From an uncultured Lachnospiraceae bacterium (GTDB lineage Bacteria > Bacillota > Clostridia > Lachnospirales > Lachnospiraceae): a stretch of DNA of 64,000 nt. This document shows positions 51,829 through 60,640 of the stretch, one piece after another. The notes beneath the pieces are model-generated. The model was given only the letters and a program-made list of their open reading frames with translations. It was not told the origin of the DNA and did no database searches. Position 1 is the first letter of the stretch. The number at the start of each line of letters is the position of its first letter. Made by a program: the position numbers and the translations under genes. Where the stretch lies: positions 96,076-160,075 of the forward strand of contig CADCII010000002.1 in the NCBI GenBank assembly GCA_902801515.1. The letters run 5' to 3'.

Positions 51829-52677
51829 TCAGCCCACGATAAATAATACTCCCAGCGTCCCCGGGCCGCAGTGGCAAGAGACCACTCCGCCTGCCCTGGT
51901 CTCCAGAATCTCATCAAAATGATTCAGGCTCTTCAGATATGCCCTGACCGACTCCACAATCTCCGGGTCACACTTGGAATGTGTAATGAACACCCGGTCA
52001 CTCTGGGCAGTCTTCAGATCCTCTTCCATATCCCTGACATACTCAAGGACACATTTCGAAAGCCTGCCGCGATACTTTTTCTCCGGACGCATCGCCCCGT
52101 CCACCACAGCAATACGCGGATGAATCTTAAGAGCCGAACCGAACAGGGCAGACAGCCCCGAGCATCTCCCGCCGCGATACAGATACGTCAGCGTATCCAC
52201 CACGAAGCTGGCTCTTACAGCTCCACGAAGCTTCTCTATCTGTGCGGCGATCTCATTTCCGCTCATACCCTGTGCGGCAAGTTCAGCCGCCCTGATCACC
52301 AGCAGGCCGATCCCCGTAGAAAGATTCGCCGAATCAATGACAAACACCCGGTCTGTCATTTCCAGCCCCTCCGCCGCAAGCCTGCTGTTATTAAAGCTTG
52401 CCGACATAGACGAGGAGATCGTAAAGACCACGAACTCATCCGTGCCATCCTTCCCAGCCTTGAGGAACTCCTCAATATCAACAATCCCCGGCGCAGCCGT
52501 ACGCGGTGTCGTCTTGTGCTCATCAGACCACCTGTACAGCTCATCAGGCGTGATATCAATGCCGTCCCTATACTCTTCTTTACCAAGATGCACGTACAGC
52601 GGAATAATCCCTATTCCATACCTCTCCACCAGTTCAGGAGAAAGATCACAAGTACTGTCCGCAAGAATCCTGACCAT
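51829..52677 (-). CDS. DegV family fatty-acid-binding protein
   Basis: 282 residues with the family start VRILADSTCDLSPELVERYGI, the VFTISSSMSASFNNSRLAAE ligand-site Ser stretch, RGGRCSG, and the terminal GPGTLGVLF. DegV (FakB-type) proteins bind fatty acids and can present them to the kinase FakA for phospholipid synthesis. No fakA lies nearby. A good AAGGGAG site and its own terminator suggest a single-gene unit. Confidence 0.92.
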   Translation of the reverse strand: MVRILADSTCDLSPELVERYGIGIIPLYVHLGKEEYRDGIDITPDELYRWSDEHKTTPRTAAPGIVDIEEFLKAGKDGTDEFVVFTISSSMSASFNNSRLAAEGLEMTDRVFVIDSANLSTGIGLLVIRAAELAAQGMSGNEIAAQIEKLRGAVRASFVVDTLTYLYRGGRCSGLSALFGSALKIHPRIAVVDGAMRPEKKYRGRLSKCVLEYVRDMEEDLKTAQSDRVFITHSKCDPEIVESVRAYLKSLNHFDEILETRAGGVVSCHCGPGTLGVLFIVG

Positions 52678-52760
52678 ATCGCCACTCCCTTCATGTCACA
52701 CTGCCAGTCCAGAAACCCCGCTTCTTCCATTATTATATCAATTTCCCGGGATAGAGCAAC

Positions 52761-52785
52761 TGAACAAGTGCCTGTCACTCGTGCA
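52761..52785. repeat. Dispersed palindromic element, locus G (single copy)
   Basis: TGAACAAGTG, CCTGT, CACTCGTGCA, about 80 bp upstream of the DegV start. The gap 52678-52977 holds loci G and H and the hairpin between them, and no gene. Confidence 0.8.
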
Positions 52786-52833
52786 CACTGTCTCATCAGG
52801 GCCGATCTGCATGACATCCTCTACGCATAATAA

Positions 52834-52874
52834 ACCCCGGTTCCCGCATATAATGCATATACAGGAATCGGGGT
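52834..52874. terminator. Long hairpin between the palindromic loci G and H
   Basis: ACCCCGGTTCC and GGAATCGGGGT pair over 11 bp (one G-U) around an AT-rich 19-nt loop that is itself palindromic (ATATAATGCATAT). It lies downstream of the response-regulator operon. No long T run is seen. Confidence 0.45.
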
Positions 52875-52910
52875 AATCTGCTGTCTCTTATAAAAACGCC
52901 GGGGCCGGGT

Positions 52911-52974
52911 TTGCACAAGTGCCTGTCACCCGTTCTTAAACAAGTGCCTGTCACCTGTTCAGTCACCTGTTCAA
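52911..52974. repeat. Dispersed palindromic element, locus H (two copies plus fragment)
   Basis: Copies at 52911-52935 (TTGCACAAGTG, CCTGT, CACCCGTTC) and 52936-52961 (TTAAACAAGTG, CCTGT, CACCTGTTCA), then a half element to 52974, four bases before the regulator stop codon. Confidence 0.85.
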
Positions 52975-52977
52975 ATC

Positions 52978-53781
52978 TTAATAGTCGCCATAACTCAGTT
53001 CATCCAGTTCTGAGAGGTAGTAATCTGCCCAGCTGTACTGGCTCATATACCTGCCGGTGTAGGTGTATTTGGACCTACCTTTTTTCTCCATCCAGTCGTA
53101 GAGATCGCACTCGATCCTGTCGACTGCGATTGCCATGCTGCCGCGCTGTTTCAGGATGATTCCATCCAGTTTCAGTTTGGTAAATGTGTTCTGCAGGTCC
53201 TGGCGCAGGTTGCTGAGGTATGACCGCTTCTTCTCGGGGTCTCCGTCATCTTCCCACATGGATGCGATGAGTTCTCCATTTGTCGTCTGCGCGCCTTTGT
53301 TGTTCACAAGAAGCGCCAGTATCTCTTTTGTTTTCTTGTACTTGAACTCGATCGGTTTGCCATCCGCAAAGATCTCAAACTCGCCGAACGTCTGCGCGAA
53401 GATGCGCTTGTGCTCTTTCTGGTACTCAGGATATCTGAGATCCTCCAGTTCATTTGCCACTGCATCGTCCGTGGCCGGTTTGATCAGGTATCCGCTTGCG
53501 TGCATTTCCAGAGCGTCGTACGCATCGTCTTCTTCGTCGCTCAGGAATATCAGGTTGACGCTGGGGTTAAGTTCTTTCAGATAACGCCCCAGTTCCAGCC
53601 CGTCCAGTTCCTGCATCATTATGCTGATAAATGCAACATCCACTGTCTGCTCTCGTGCAAGCGCAAGTGCCTTCAGCGGGTCTTCAAACTCCAGAATCTC
53701 GGAATCAGGATCCTTCTCATAGATCAGGTCTGAAATGAGATCCAGGCTGTCTCGTTCATCATCTACCGCTATGATCGTCAT
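52978..53781 (-). CDS. Atypical response regulator with Ser at the phospho-acceptor site
   Basis: 267 residues, receiver plus winged-helix effector of the Trans_reg_C/SARP-like type (FGEFEIFADGKPIEFKYKKTKEILALLVNNKGA, SYLSNLRQDLQNTF). The receiver keeps the acidic pair (VDDE) and the Lys (YLIKPAT), but the strand that should carry the phosphorylated Asp reads VAFISIMMQELDG, with Ser in its place. It therefore probably works without phosphorylation. I take the ATG at 53781 (GGAGG at 8 nt); an ATG two codons earlier is too close to that site. It overlaps the previous gene by 23 bp and no histidine kinase is nearby. Confidence 0.85.
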   Translation of the reverse strand: MTIIAVDDERDSLDLISDLIYEKDPDSEILEFEDPLKALALAREQTVDVAFISIMMQELDGLELGRYLKELNPSVNLIFLSDEEDDAYDALEMHASGYLIKPATDDAVANELEDLRYPEYQKEHKRIFAQTFGEFEIFADGKPIEFKYKKTKEILALLVNNKGAQTTNGELIASMWEDDGDPEKKRSYLSNLRQDLQNTFTKLKLDGIILKQRGSMAIAVDRIECDLYDWMEKKGRSKYTYTGRYMSQYSWADYYLSELDELSYGDY

Positions 53782-54277
53782 TGTCATACCCTCCCGGCAA
53801 TCTGACCGCTGACACTTTCTGGTTTTTACGTTCTTCTGAAGTCATATGCAACGGATCCGCAGCGCCGACCAGCAGCATCTCTCCATCTTCAAATACCGAA
53901 TCACGCAGAGGTCCGGAACGAAGATCCGCCACAACAAGTGCGGCAAACCTGTCATAGTTATCATCATCAATCACAGGAAAATGATATTTCATCCGGTACC
54001 AGTGTTTTGAGTCATAGCCCACACTGCCGATATACAGGCGGTCAGCGGTTGCCGCCACCTCATCCGGTCCCGCAGGCTGTCCCATCTCAAGCCCCGTGTC
54101 TTCGCAGAAAAGAATCCCGTAAGCTCTGAGGATCCTGTCCCTTATAGTTTCCTCATGCCCGGAAGCATTTATCGACTTCATATCCATGGTTCGATAGTAG
54201 AATTCCTTCGCCTCATCACTTTCATCGAAATGAACTATCGATTCATAGAATTGCCTTCCCATCTCATAATCATTCAT
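53759..54277 (-). CDS. Unknown protein coupled to the atypical regulator
   Basis: A 172-residue acidic, soluble protein without signal peptide or membrane segment. Recognisable parts are MNDYEMGRQFYESIVHFDES, RDRILRAYGILFCEDTG and the strand-rich WYRMKYHFPVIDDDNYDRFAALVVADL. I know no family. It overlaps the regulator start, so both are made together; it may be a ligand-binding or co-regulator partner replacing a kinase. Confidence 0.65.
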   Translation of the reverse strand: MNDYEMGRQFYESIVHFDESDEAKEFYYRTMDMKSINASGHEETIRDRILRAYGILFCEDTGLEMGQPAGPDEVAATADRLYIGSVGYDSKHWYRMKYHFPVIDDDNYDRFAALVVADLRSGPLRDSVFEDGEMLLVGAADPLHMTSEERKNQKVSAVRLPGGYDNDDHSGR

Positions 54278-54410
54278 AATTCATGGTCTCCTGATAATCA
54301 GTGGTGAACCTCAGATGACTGAAGTCACATAAACACGCTCATATGTTGATCTGATATTCAAGTCCTCACTATATGATAATACTACATTTCAGCAACATGG
54401 CAAAGAGATA

Positions 54411-56117
54411 TCAGCTTTCGATTTTCATGAGGTTGTCCGGGACTTTTCTGCACGCCAGGTGGTTGACTGCGCAGGCAAGGGCTATGATCACCGGAACTGC
54501 GGCCGCGCATGCGATTATGATGATCCTCGTGACTCCAGGGATGCCCAGTTTCGGAAATACTGTTACAGACATCACGAAGAAACCTAATGAGATAATGCCG
54601 ACCACCATGAAGATCACGTTGATCACGCCGAGTTTCCTGGAAAACTCTGTCTCGCTGTCCCAGTTGAGCCGCGGCTTTCCTGAATTCTTTATGAGCAGCA
54701 GATTGATGATGATCAGGTTCAGGAAGAAGCTGACAGCTGCGCCGACGGGTATTACCCAGATGCCTGTGATGGGCATGCTGCCTGTCACTATGAAGACGAT
54801 TCCCAGAACGACTACATAAAGTACACTTCCCAGCGAACAGATGCGCATGCAGTAATTGCGTTTGCTCTTGTAGTAGTCCTGCAGGCTGACCGGCAGTGCG
54901 CGGATCGCGCTGAAGTTACTGCCTTCACGTGTAAACGCGGATCCCGGCAGGACGTTGAAACCGCAGGCAAAACACGACGCAGTGATTGCGAAGGTTACAA
55001 AGCACAGCAGAGCCGATACAGTGTCCAGAGGAAGCGACATCGACTTCAGCACGGAATCATTTCCAAAAATTAACGTCAGTGCGAACAGTACCGGCCATGC
55101 GAAGCTCATGACATAACCGTAGATCAGGAAGGCAGGATTTCTCCGGGTGCTCTTTGCTTCATAATCAGTCAGCGCCCTGAGGACATCGTTCTTCTTCCCG
55201 CTGCGGAGTATTTCTTCCGACACGGCTTTCTTCCTGCTGCCGGTAGCCTTCATTGATAATGCGCTGTTGAAATAAAACGCCTTGACTGCAAGCATTGCCA
55301 GCACGACAACGACAGCCGTTGCAGCCACGCTGACCGGCAGTGCCCAGGCTCTGCCCTCAAACATGAACTTCTTCATAAATTCAATGTTTGGGAAAACCGA
55401 GGAAACTGAAGAGAACGCATTGAATGCGGTCGCCGCAGCCTTACCTGCTTCCTCCCCGTGCAGCTGATTGCTGAAGTATACATATGCAATGGAGAGTCCA
55501 AATGTAAATATACCGCCGAGCGCTACAGTGATATCGCGGTTTCGGATAAATCCAAATATCCTGAAAATGAGCACGACCAGAAGTGTCGCTGCGAAGATTC
55601 CGGTGACAGGGATCAGGATGCTGGAGAGTACCGACCCGATATAGAACGCCAGTCCTGCGCCTTCACGGATACCAAATCCCAGACATATCCCGTTCAGAAC
55701 AACGAAACACAGACAGACCGGAAAAACAGCGACAACAGCGAGTTTCGCCATAACGATCTGGCTTGCGGAATAAGGCAGCGGAATAAGCAGCTCAAGGTCA
55801 TTTGCCGTATACAGCACCGTCACAATATCCTTGATCGCAAGAGCAAAAGTCATTATCAGCAGAGCCAGCATCAGCCCCTGCGCCGCGCCTTTGGCGGAAA
55901 TGAATCCTGCGACAAACGGCTGGATATAGTACACGCCTGCAGCCAGTCCCGCAGTAAGAGCCAGCAGGAAACCGCACAGCAGAAGCTTCGCCACCCCCGG
56001 CGATATCAGCGAATTGCCTTCTCCAAAAGCTGTTTTTCCATTACATTTTTGAAGAACCGTTATAAGCTTCCCGACTTTTGAGAAGCTTCCATATTGCTTT
56101 TTCTTCATCATCTTCAC
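54411..56117 (-). CDS. ABC-2 type exporter permease
   Basis: A 568-residue membrane protein with about 12 helices in two halves joined by a cytoplasmic loop (SMKATGSRKKAVSEEILRSG). It resembles large putative ABC exporter permeases of Firmicutes next to single ATPases. The start is uncertain: GTG at 56117, with ATGs at 56111 and 56108, none with a clear ribosome site. It lies 21 nt after the ATPase gene and forms a transporter with it. The substrate is unknown. Confidence 0.8.
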   Translation of the reverse strand: MKMMKKKQYGSFSKVGKLITVLQKCNGKTAFGEGNSLISPGVAKLLLCGFLLALTAGLAAGVYYIQPFVAGFISAKGAAQGLMLALLIMTFALAIKDIVTVLYTANDLELLIPLPYSASQIVMAKLAVVAVFPVCLCFVVLNGICLGFGIREGAGLAFYIGSVLSSILIPVTGIFAATLLVVLIFRIFGFIRNRDITVALGGIFTFGLSIAYVYFSNQLHGEEAGKAAATAFNAFSSVSSVFPNIEFMKKFMFEGRAWALPVSVAATAVVVVLAMLAVKAFYFNSALSMKATGSRKKAVSEEILRSGKKNDVLRALTDYEAKSTRRNPAFLIYGYVMSFAWPVLFALTLIFGNDSVLKSMSLPLDTVSALLCFVTFAITASCFACGFNVLPGSAFTREGSNFSAIRALPVSLQDYYKSKRNYCMRICSLGSVLYVVVLGIVFIVTGSMPITGIWVIPVGAAVSFFLNLIIINLLLIKNSGKPRLNWDSETEFSRKLGVINVIFMVVGIISLGFFVMSVTVFPKLGIPGVTRIIIIACAAAVPVIIALACAVNHLACRKVPDNLMKIES

Positions 56118-56138
56118 TATCAGACATTCTTAAAAATG

Positions 56139-56864
56139 TCACTCTTTCACATCAGTAAGTTCAAGGAAAATGTTCTCCAGAGACACCTGTGATTTGTGCG
56201 TTGCCTTCAGGTCGTCCAGGGTTCCTGTGAACAGCAGCTCTCCGTTTTTAATGATGCAGATCTCATCACACAGCTTCTCCGCAACCTCAAGAACATGAGT
56301 CGAGAAGAAAACAGATTTGCCCTTTTCAGCGTGTTCGCGCATCATCTGTTTCAGTTCAAATGCAGCCTGCGGATCAAGTCCTGTCATGGGTTCATCCAGG
56401 ATCCAGACCGAAGGATCATGGATGAGTGCACCCATGATCATGATCTTCTGGCGCATGCCATGTGAATAAGACAGGATCCGGCTGCCCAGCTCATCATAGA
56501 TTCCGAACCGTTTCGCATAGTTCTCAATGAACCCGGCCCTGCCTTCCATGGGAGTGTCATATACATCCGCCATAAAGTTCAGGTACTCGAGTCCGGTCAG
56601 CCTCAGGAAATGATCCGGGCTGTCTGAGACGTAGCCGAACTGATGCTTCGCATTCAGAGCGTCATTTACGACATCGATACCGTTGATCGAGATCGATCCT
56701 TCCGTCGGTCTGATCACACCGGTGATCGCTTTGATCGTCGTGGATTTCCCCGCTCCGTTCTGCCCGATAAAACCTGTAATGGCACCGTCTTTTGCAGTAA
56801 ATGAGATATTCTTCACTGCTTCATGATCACCGTATCTTTTGGTGAAATTCTCTACGCGTATCAA
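56139..56864 (-). CDS. ABC transporter ATPase
   Basis: A 241-residue ATPase with Walker A GQNGAGKST, signature LSYSHGMRQK (the glycine-containing C-loop in modified form), Walker B VWILDEPMTGLDP and the switch His in FFSTHVLE. It belongs to the branch serving ABC-2 exporters for antimicrobials, drugs or lipids. The start is TTG with an AAGGAGG site 7 nt before. It stands between the Lnt-like gene and the permease. Confidence 0.92.
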   Translation of the reverse strand: MIRVENFTKRYGDHEAVKNISFTAKDGAITGFIGQNGAGKSTTIKAITGVIRPTEGSISINGIDVVNDALNAKHQFGYVSDSPDHFLRLTGLEYLNFMADVYDTPMEGRAGFIENYAKRFGIYDELGSRILSYSHGMRQKIMIMGALIHDPSVWILDEPMTGLDPQAAFELKQMMREHAEKGKSVFFSTHVLEVAEKLCDEICIIKNGELLFTGTLDDLKATHKSQVSLENIFLELTDVKE

Positions 56865-56890
56865 GGTAGAACCTCCTTATATGATTCACT

Positions 56891-58423
56891 TTATATTAAT
56901 CTGCGAATTAACCCGACGCCTGCCAGCACTGCAAGTGCGGCAACATAAAGCCAGTCGAGAACGGGGCCGATTATCTCATAAACGGTATGAAGCGCCCTGA
57001 CCGGAACTTCTGCAAAAACGACGTTCTCGTAGCCTGAACCCGCCGTGTCTGAGTGCATGATGACACGTCCATACTGATCCGTTGCAGTGCTGACGCCATC
57101 CATGCAGGACCGCACAAAACTCACGCCGTTCTCCACCGAGCGAAGCTCCGCCCATTTGGTGTGAAACGCCCGGATCGGCTCCCAGTCCCATGTCGGCACA
57201 AGGAAGAGATCCGTTTCGTTGTCCAGTCCGTCCCGGACATAGGTCTGAAAATCGGAATCCATACAGATGACAGATGCAAGCTTTACGGTTTCTCCGTACG
57301 GAAGCTCGACGGTCTTGTTTGGAATAACGCCTTTACCCTCTGTCACATATCCTGTCTCAACAAAATTAACCAGATGAGACTTGTAATACTTCCATACAGT
57401 CTTGCCGCTGTTATCAATCAGATACTCGACATTATCTGTCAATCCTTCCTGGCTGTTATCTTTGTCTTCCACCTCAAGAGCAATGAGAACGAATATATTA
57501 TTCTCTTTCGCAGCTTCAGACACCGCCTCGATCATTGCTGCTTCTTCCTGATCCGATATGGTAAATGCTTCCTCGCAAAACAGCAGAATATCGGCTCTCG
57601 CTGCAGCGGCTGTCTGTGCGGATTGCTTTACCGATGCAATACTCTCCTCAAGTGAGAGCGCTATATACTCATCGCTCAGAAAATCGCCGGTATACGGACC
57701 TGTAGTCAGAGCAACCTTTATGTTCGGCTCCGTATAATCCGCAAATGCAAGTCGTATGCCGCCGAAAGAAAAGACTGCGATGAAAACGGAAAGATAGACC
57801 GCCGCAGCTCTTTTTGCTTTCTCTGATCTTTCCCTGTAATTGTCCAGCACATACATCAGAACAGAAGAAAGCCATACAACCAGAATGCTGATACCGTAGG
57901 AGCCGAAAACAGATGCAATCTGGATCAGCGGATCATTTCCGGTCTGAGTAGCAGAGACCGATCCTATCGTGGCTGTGGGTGTCAGCTGCATGATAAATTC
58001 CACAGCGGCAAATGAAAGCGGATAGATCAGTGTCGCCAGGAAGGTTTTGTCCTTACGGGCAAATAAGAAGTCAATCACAAGGGGTATGCAGGCGGTCAGT
58101 CCCAGTGCGAAACCGGCCACGATATTCTCCGGGACAGTTCCTGCTGCGCAGCCATACCACTTAACCGCCGAGAGCAGGACCATTACAGCGCAGGGAATCA
58201 GCAGGCCATATACCTTCTTGCTTCTTCGTGTAAAACAAAGCATACAGAACGGCCATATCCACGCCATGACAGGAACATTCCATCTTCCGCTGGACAGCAG
58301 AAATGCGGCAGCTCCTGCTGCGAAAAGTATCCATTTATAGTCTCTTTGATTATTCATAGATTTCATCTGCATTTTATTTAAGCTTTCAAATGTCTTATCT
58401 GCAAAACACATTTTGCCTGACAT
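56891..58423 (-). CDS. Apolipoprotein N-acyltransferase-like membrane nitrilase
   Basis: 510 residues: about six N-terminal helices (to about 230), then a nitrilase-fold domain with the expected Glu (LLFCEEAF), Lys (WKYYKSHLVNF) and Cys (SVICMDSD), and a last C-terminal helix. This is the Lnt plan, in which the enzyme acylates the N-terminal Cys of lipoproteins. Most Firmicutes lack Lnt and use other systems, so the role may differ. The exact start is uncertain among ATGs at 58423, 58411, 58372, 58366 and 58357. It precedes the ABC pair by 26 nt. Confidence 0.8.
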   Translation of the reverse strand: MSGKMCFADKTFESLNKMQMKSMNNQRDYKWILFAAGAAAFLLSSGRWNVPVMAWIWPFCMLCFTRRSKKVYGLLIPCAVMVLLSAVKWYGCAAGTVPENIVAGFALGLTACIPLVIDFLFARKDKTFLATLIYPLSFAAVEFIMQLTPTATIGSVSATQTGNDPLIQIASVFGSYGISILVVWLSSVLMYVLDNYRERSEKAKRAAAVYLSVFIAVFSFGGIRLAFADYTEPNIKVALTTGPYTGDFLSDEYIALSLEESIASVKQSAQTAAAARADILLFCEEAFTISDQEEAAMIEAVSEAAKENNIFVLIALEVEDKDNSQEGLTDNVEYLIDNSGKTVWKYYKSHLVNFVETGYVTEGKGVIPNKTVELPYGETVKLASVICMDSDFQTYVRDGLDNETDLFLVPTWDWEPIRAFHTKWAELRSVENGVSFVRSCMDGVSTATDQYGRVIMHSDTAGSGYENVVFAEVPVRALHTVYEIIGPVLDWLYVAALAVLAGVGLIRRLI

Positions 58424-58506
58424 ATACTCAATATCTTCATCCCTATAATCTTGTTATACGTTTTTCCGTTTTTATATCCATGTGATTTTTTTAACCAGTT
58501 TTAATA

Positions 58507-58572
58507 TTATCGGATTTCATTATATCTGCCGGTGACGGCTATTACAAACCCTGGTACGTTTTTTGCCAGAAA
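58507..58572 (-). pseudogene. Decayed 3' fragment of a YcxB-like gene
   Basis: The minus strand reads F-L-A-K-N-V-P-G-F-V-I-A-V-T-G-R-Y-N followed by three changed residues and a stop. The intact gene at 59956-60501 has the same run with only P replaced by T. Upstream sequence no longer matches, so this is a leftover 3' end of a copy, inside the 350-bp gap 58424-58773. Confidence 0.8.
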
Positions 58573-58575
58573 TCA

Positions 58576-58615
58576 GAAACCTCATACCACAGGGCAAACT
58601 GCGGTATGAGGTTTC
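58576..58615. terminator. Long hairpin next to the YcxB remnant
   Basis: GAAACCTCATACC and GGTATGAGGTTTC pair over 13 bp, extended inward by CAG and CTG. T-rich sequence follows on the plus strand only after 15 bases, so the function as terminator is weak. Confidence 0.5.
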
Positions 58616-58773
58616 CTGGTCATGATGGGTTTTGGGGTTTTTGTTTTTGGGGTTTGGATTTTATCCGGCGTCGTGAAAGACAGCGGATTGTCCTTCTTGC
58701 CGAGAGGGGGCCTGGAAGGAAGATTTGTTATTATTCCGCTGTCAGTCCGTGCGCCTTAGGTGGTGGGAGCTCT

Positions 58774-59700
58774 CTACTCAAGCCATCCTTGCAGAGCGGT
58801 TATGTTATAATTCATAAATTTATTCTTCGCATATTCTTCATCGGATTTCCAACTGTTTGGCGTGCGTCCTATCACTCTTTTGAAATTGCGGATGAAGGTC
58901 GAAACGCTCTCATAGCCCACTTTGTCCGAGACCATCGCTATTGACAGGTCCGTCTCCCGAAGCAGTGCGCATCCTTTCTGAATACGGAAAAAATTGACAT
59001 ACTCCATCGGCTTCATATTCATGTATTTCTCGAAAACCTTTCGAAAATAGCTCTCGCTCATTCCACAGGAACGGGTCAGATCTTTAGCAAGGATTTTGGA
59101 CATATAGTTTTTTTTGACATAATCTATCGCCGGAAAAATATCTAAAGTCACTGTCTCTCTTTCCGGGAGATCCGAGTTCTGCAGTTTACGGATTATTTCT
59201 ACGACAAGCATTAACTGAAAATGTGCGACCATGTCTCTGAACATATATTCTTTATCCTGCAGTTCGGAAAAAATGCTCTGCACAAAAAATGTCAGTTTTT
59301 GAATATTCATATCCGGTGTGAGAAGACGTCCCTCTCTTTCGATTTCATGTGCGATGTTATCCCTGAGAATCTCATCGTCCGGATATAGTTTTTTCAGAAC
59401 CTCATAAATATCAAAGTACATCCATTCCCAGCCGGCCTTCTTACCAAAGGTATTTGTTGTATGCAGTTCTCTTCTGGGAATTAAGGAGATGCATCCCGGA
59501 TAAAAAAGCAGTTCCCTCTCTCCCAGAATCATTTCTCCTTCACCTGCATAGCAGTGCCCGACTTCAAAATAATTATGAAAGTGCAGTTTATCTTTTCCTT
59601 CACCGTATTCTTTGTTCCAGCCTTTACCTGTCAAGGCGAGCAAAATATCTCCCTGGGGTATGTCATAATAACGAAATTCAACCTGTTTTTTTTCATTCAT
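58774..59700 (-). CDS. AraC family regulator with cupin domain
   Basis: 308 residues: cupin sensor (HFHNYFEVGHCYAGEGEMILGERELLFYPG) written here in parts HFHNYFEVGHCYAG and ELLFYPGCISLIP, and a C-terminal double helix-turn-helix (KILAKDLTRSCGMSESYFRKVF, SIAMVSDKVGYESVSTFIRNFKR), ending in TPNSWK. GGGGAG precedes the ATG at 10 nt. No clear target operon adjoins; the nearest genes are the Lnt-ABC group and the YcxB-like gene. Confidence 0.9.
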   Translation of the reverse strand: MNEKKQVEFRYYDIPQGDILLALTGKGWNKEYGEGKDKLHFHNYFEVGHCYAGEGEMILGERELLFYPGCISLIPRRELHTTNTFGKKAGWEWMYFDIYEVLKKLYPDDEILRDNIAHEIEREGRLLTPDMNIQKLTFFVQSIFSELQDKEYMFRDMVAHFQLMLVVEIIRKLQNSDLPERETVTLDIFPAIDYVKKNYMSKILAKDLTRSCGMSESYFRKVFEKYMNMKPMEYVNFFRIQKGCALLRETDLSIAMVSDKVGYESVSTFIRNFKRVIGRTPNSWKSDEEYAKNKFMNYNITALQGWLE

Positions 59701-59865
59701 AAGCAGTAACTCCCCTGCCGCACATCCAATAACACGGTACGATTACTTTTGCCTGTTATTCTAACACCTGCCTTATGCATGGTAATTCGCACATTCGTTT
59801 TATTTATTTACAGTTTCACTTTTAAGATTTCCATACAACTCTGTCCCGATCCTGTGCGCCGGAAG

Positions 59866-59912
59866 AATAAAAAAAGCTCCATGCCGCAGCTTCTTCTGCA
59901 GCATAAAGCTTT
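59866..59912 (-). terminator. Terminator after the YcxB-like gene
   Basis: On the minus strand AAAGCTTTATGCTGCAG pairs with CTGCGGCATGGAGCTTT over 17 bp including G-U pairs, around a 6-nt loop, followed by TTTTATT. Confidence 0.85.
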
Positions 59913-59955
59913 ACACTGTTTCTTCTCAACTAAAACTGTATTCCTCATTTTCCGA

Positions 59956-60501
59956 TCATCTGACTACTCTTACGCCAACATGATTGTCTTCAAGGTATTT
60001 CATGATGTCATCGTTATATCTGCCGGTGACCGCTATTACGAACCCGGTTACATTTTTTGCCAGAAAACAGGTGGACTCTTTAAATGATCTGACTACCGTC
60101 ACGTCATTCCAGCCAACTCGGATTACCTGAGACCCGCCTTTGTTCAACTCAACTCCCTTTTCATCCAGCGTAACCGTTGACGTCCTGTTATCACTCAGAT
60201 AAGCATTCACCATCTTATTCATATTGATCTGATAAGCAATCAGAAGTATAAACGCCAGGCCTGTAATAACAAGTACGACTCCGGTCCAGACATTGAAACC
60301 GTTAAAGATTCCACCTAAAAGCCATATTATAAACAAGCCTGCCATTACGCCTGTCCATATGGGAAAAGATTTGAAATTATCCTTCAGTTTTGCTTCTGGT
60401 TTTTTTATAAGCTGCCTGTACTGGCTGATTACATTTACTACTTCTTTGCAGTATTCTTTCGTTCCTTTTTCTTTTACCTCTATAATCATAAGATATGTCA
60501 T
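59956..60501 (-). CDS. YcxB-like membrane protein
   Basis: A 181-residue protein with two adjacent helices (IWTGVMAGLFIIWLLGGIF, TGVVLVITGLAFILLIAY) and a C-terminal YcxB/PH-like beta domain (TVTLDEKGVELNKGGSQVIRVGW, FVIAVTGRYNDD). Proteins of this type are widespread in Firmicutes with unknown function. The ATG has AAAGGA close by. A fragment of a near-identical copy persists at 58507-58572. Confidence 0.8.
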   Translation of the reverse strand: MTYLMIIEVKEKGTKEYCKEVVNVISQYRQLIKKPEAKLKDNFKSFPIWTGVMAGLFIIWLLGGIFNGFNVWTGVVLVITGLAFILLIAYQINMNKMVNAYLSDNRTSTVTLDEKGVELNKGGSQVIRVGWNDVTVVRSFKESTCFLAKNVTGFVIAVTGRYNDDIMKYLEDNHVGVRVVR

Positions 60502-60640
60502 ACCATCCTTTCTTCATCCGCATCAGTACATCATGTTATACGATTTCCTTTTTTTATATCCATGTGTTTAAATGTGAAGAAAAAGTGATGATATGAGCTG
60601 GTAAAATACTCAGGAATTGTCATTTTCCACCAACTGCGTA

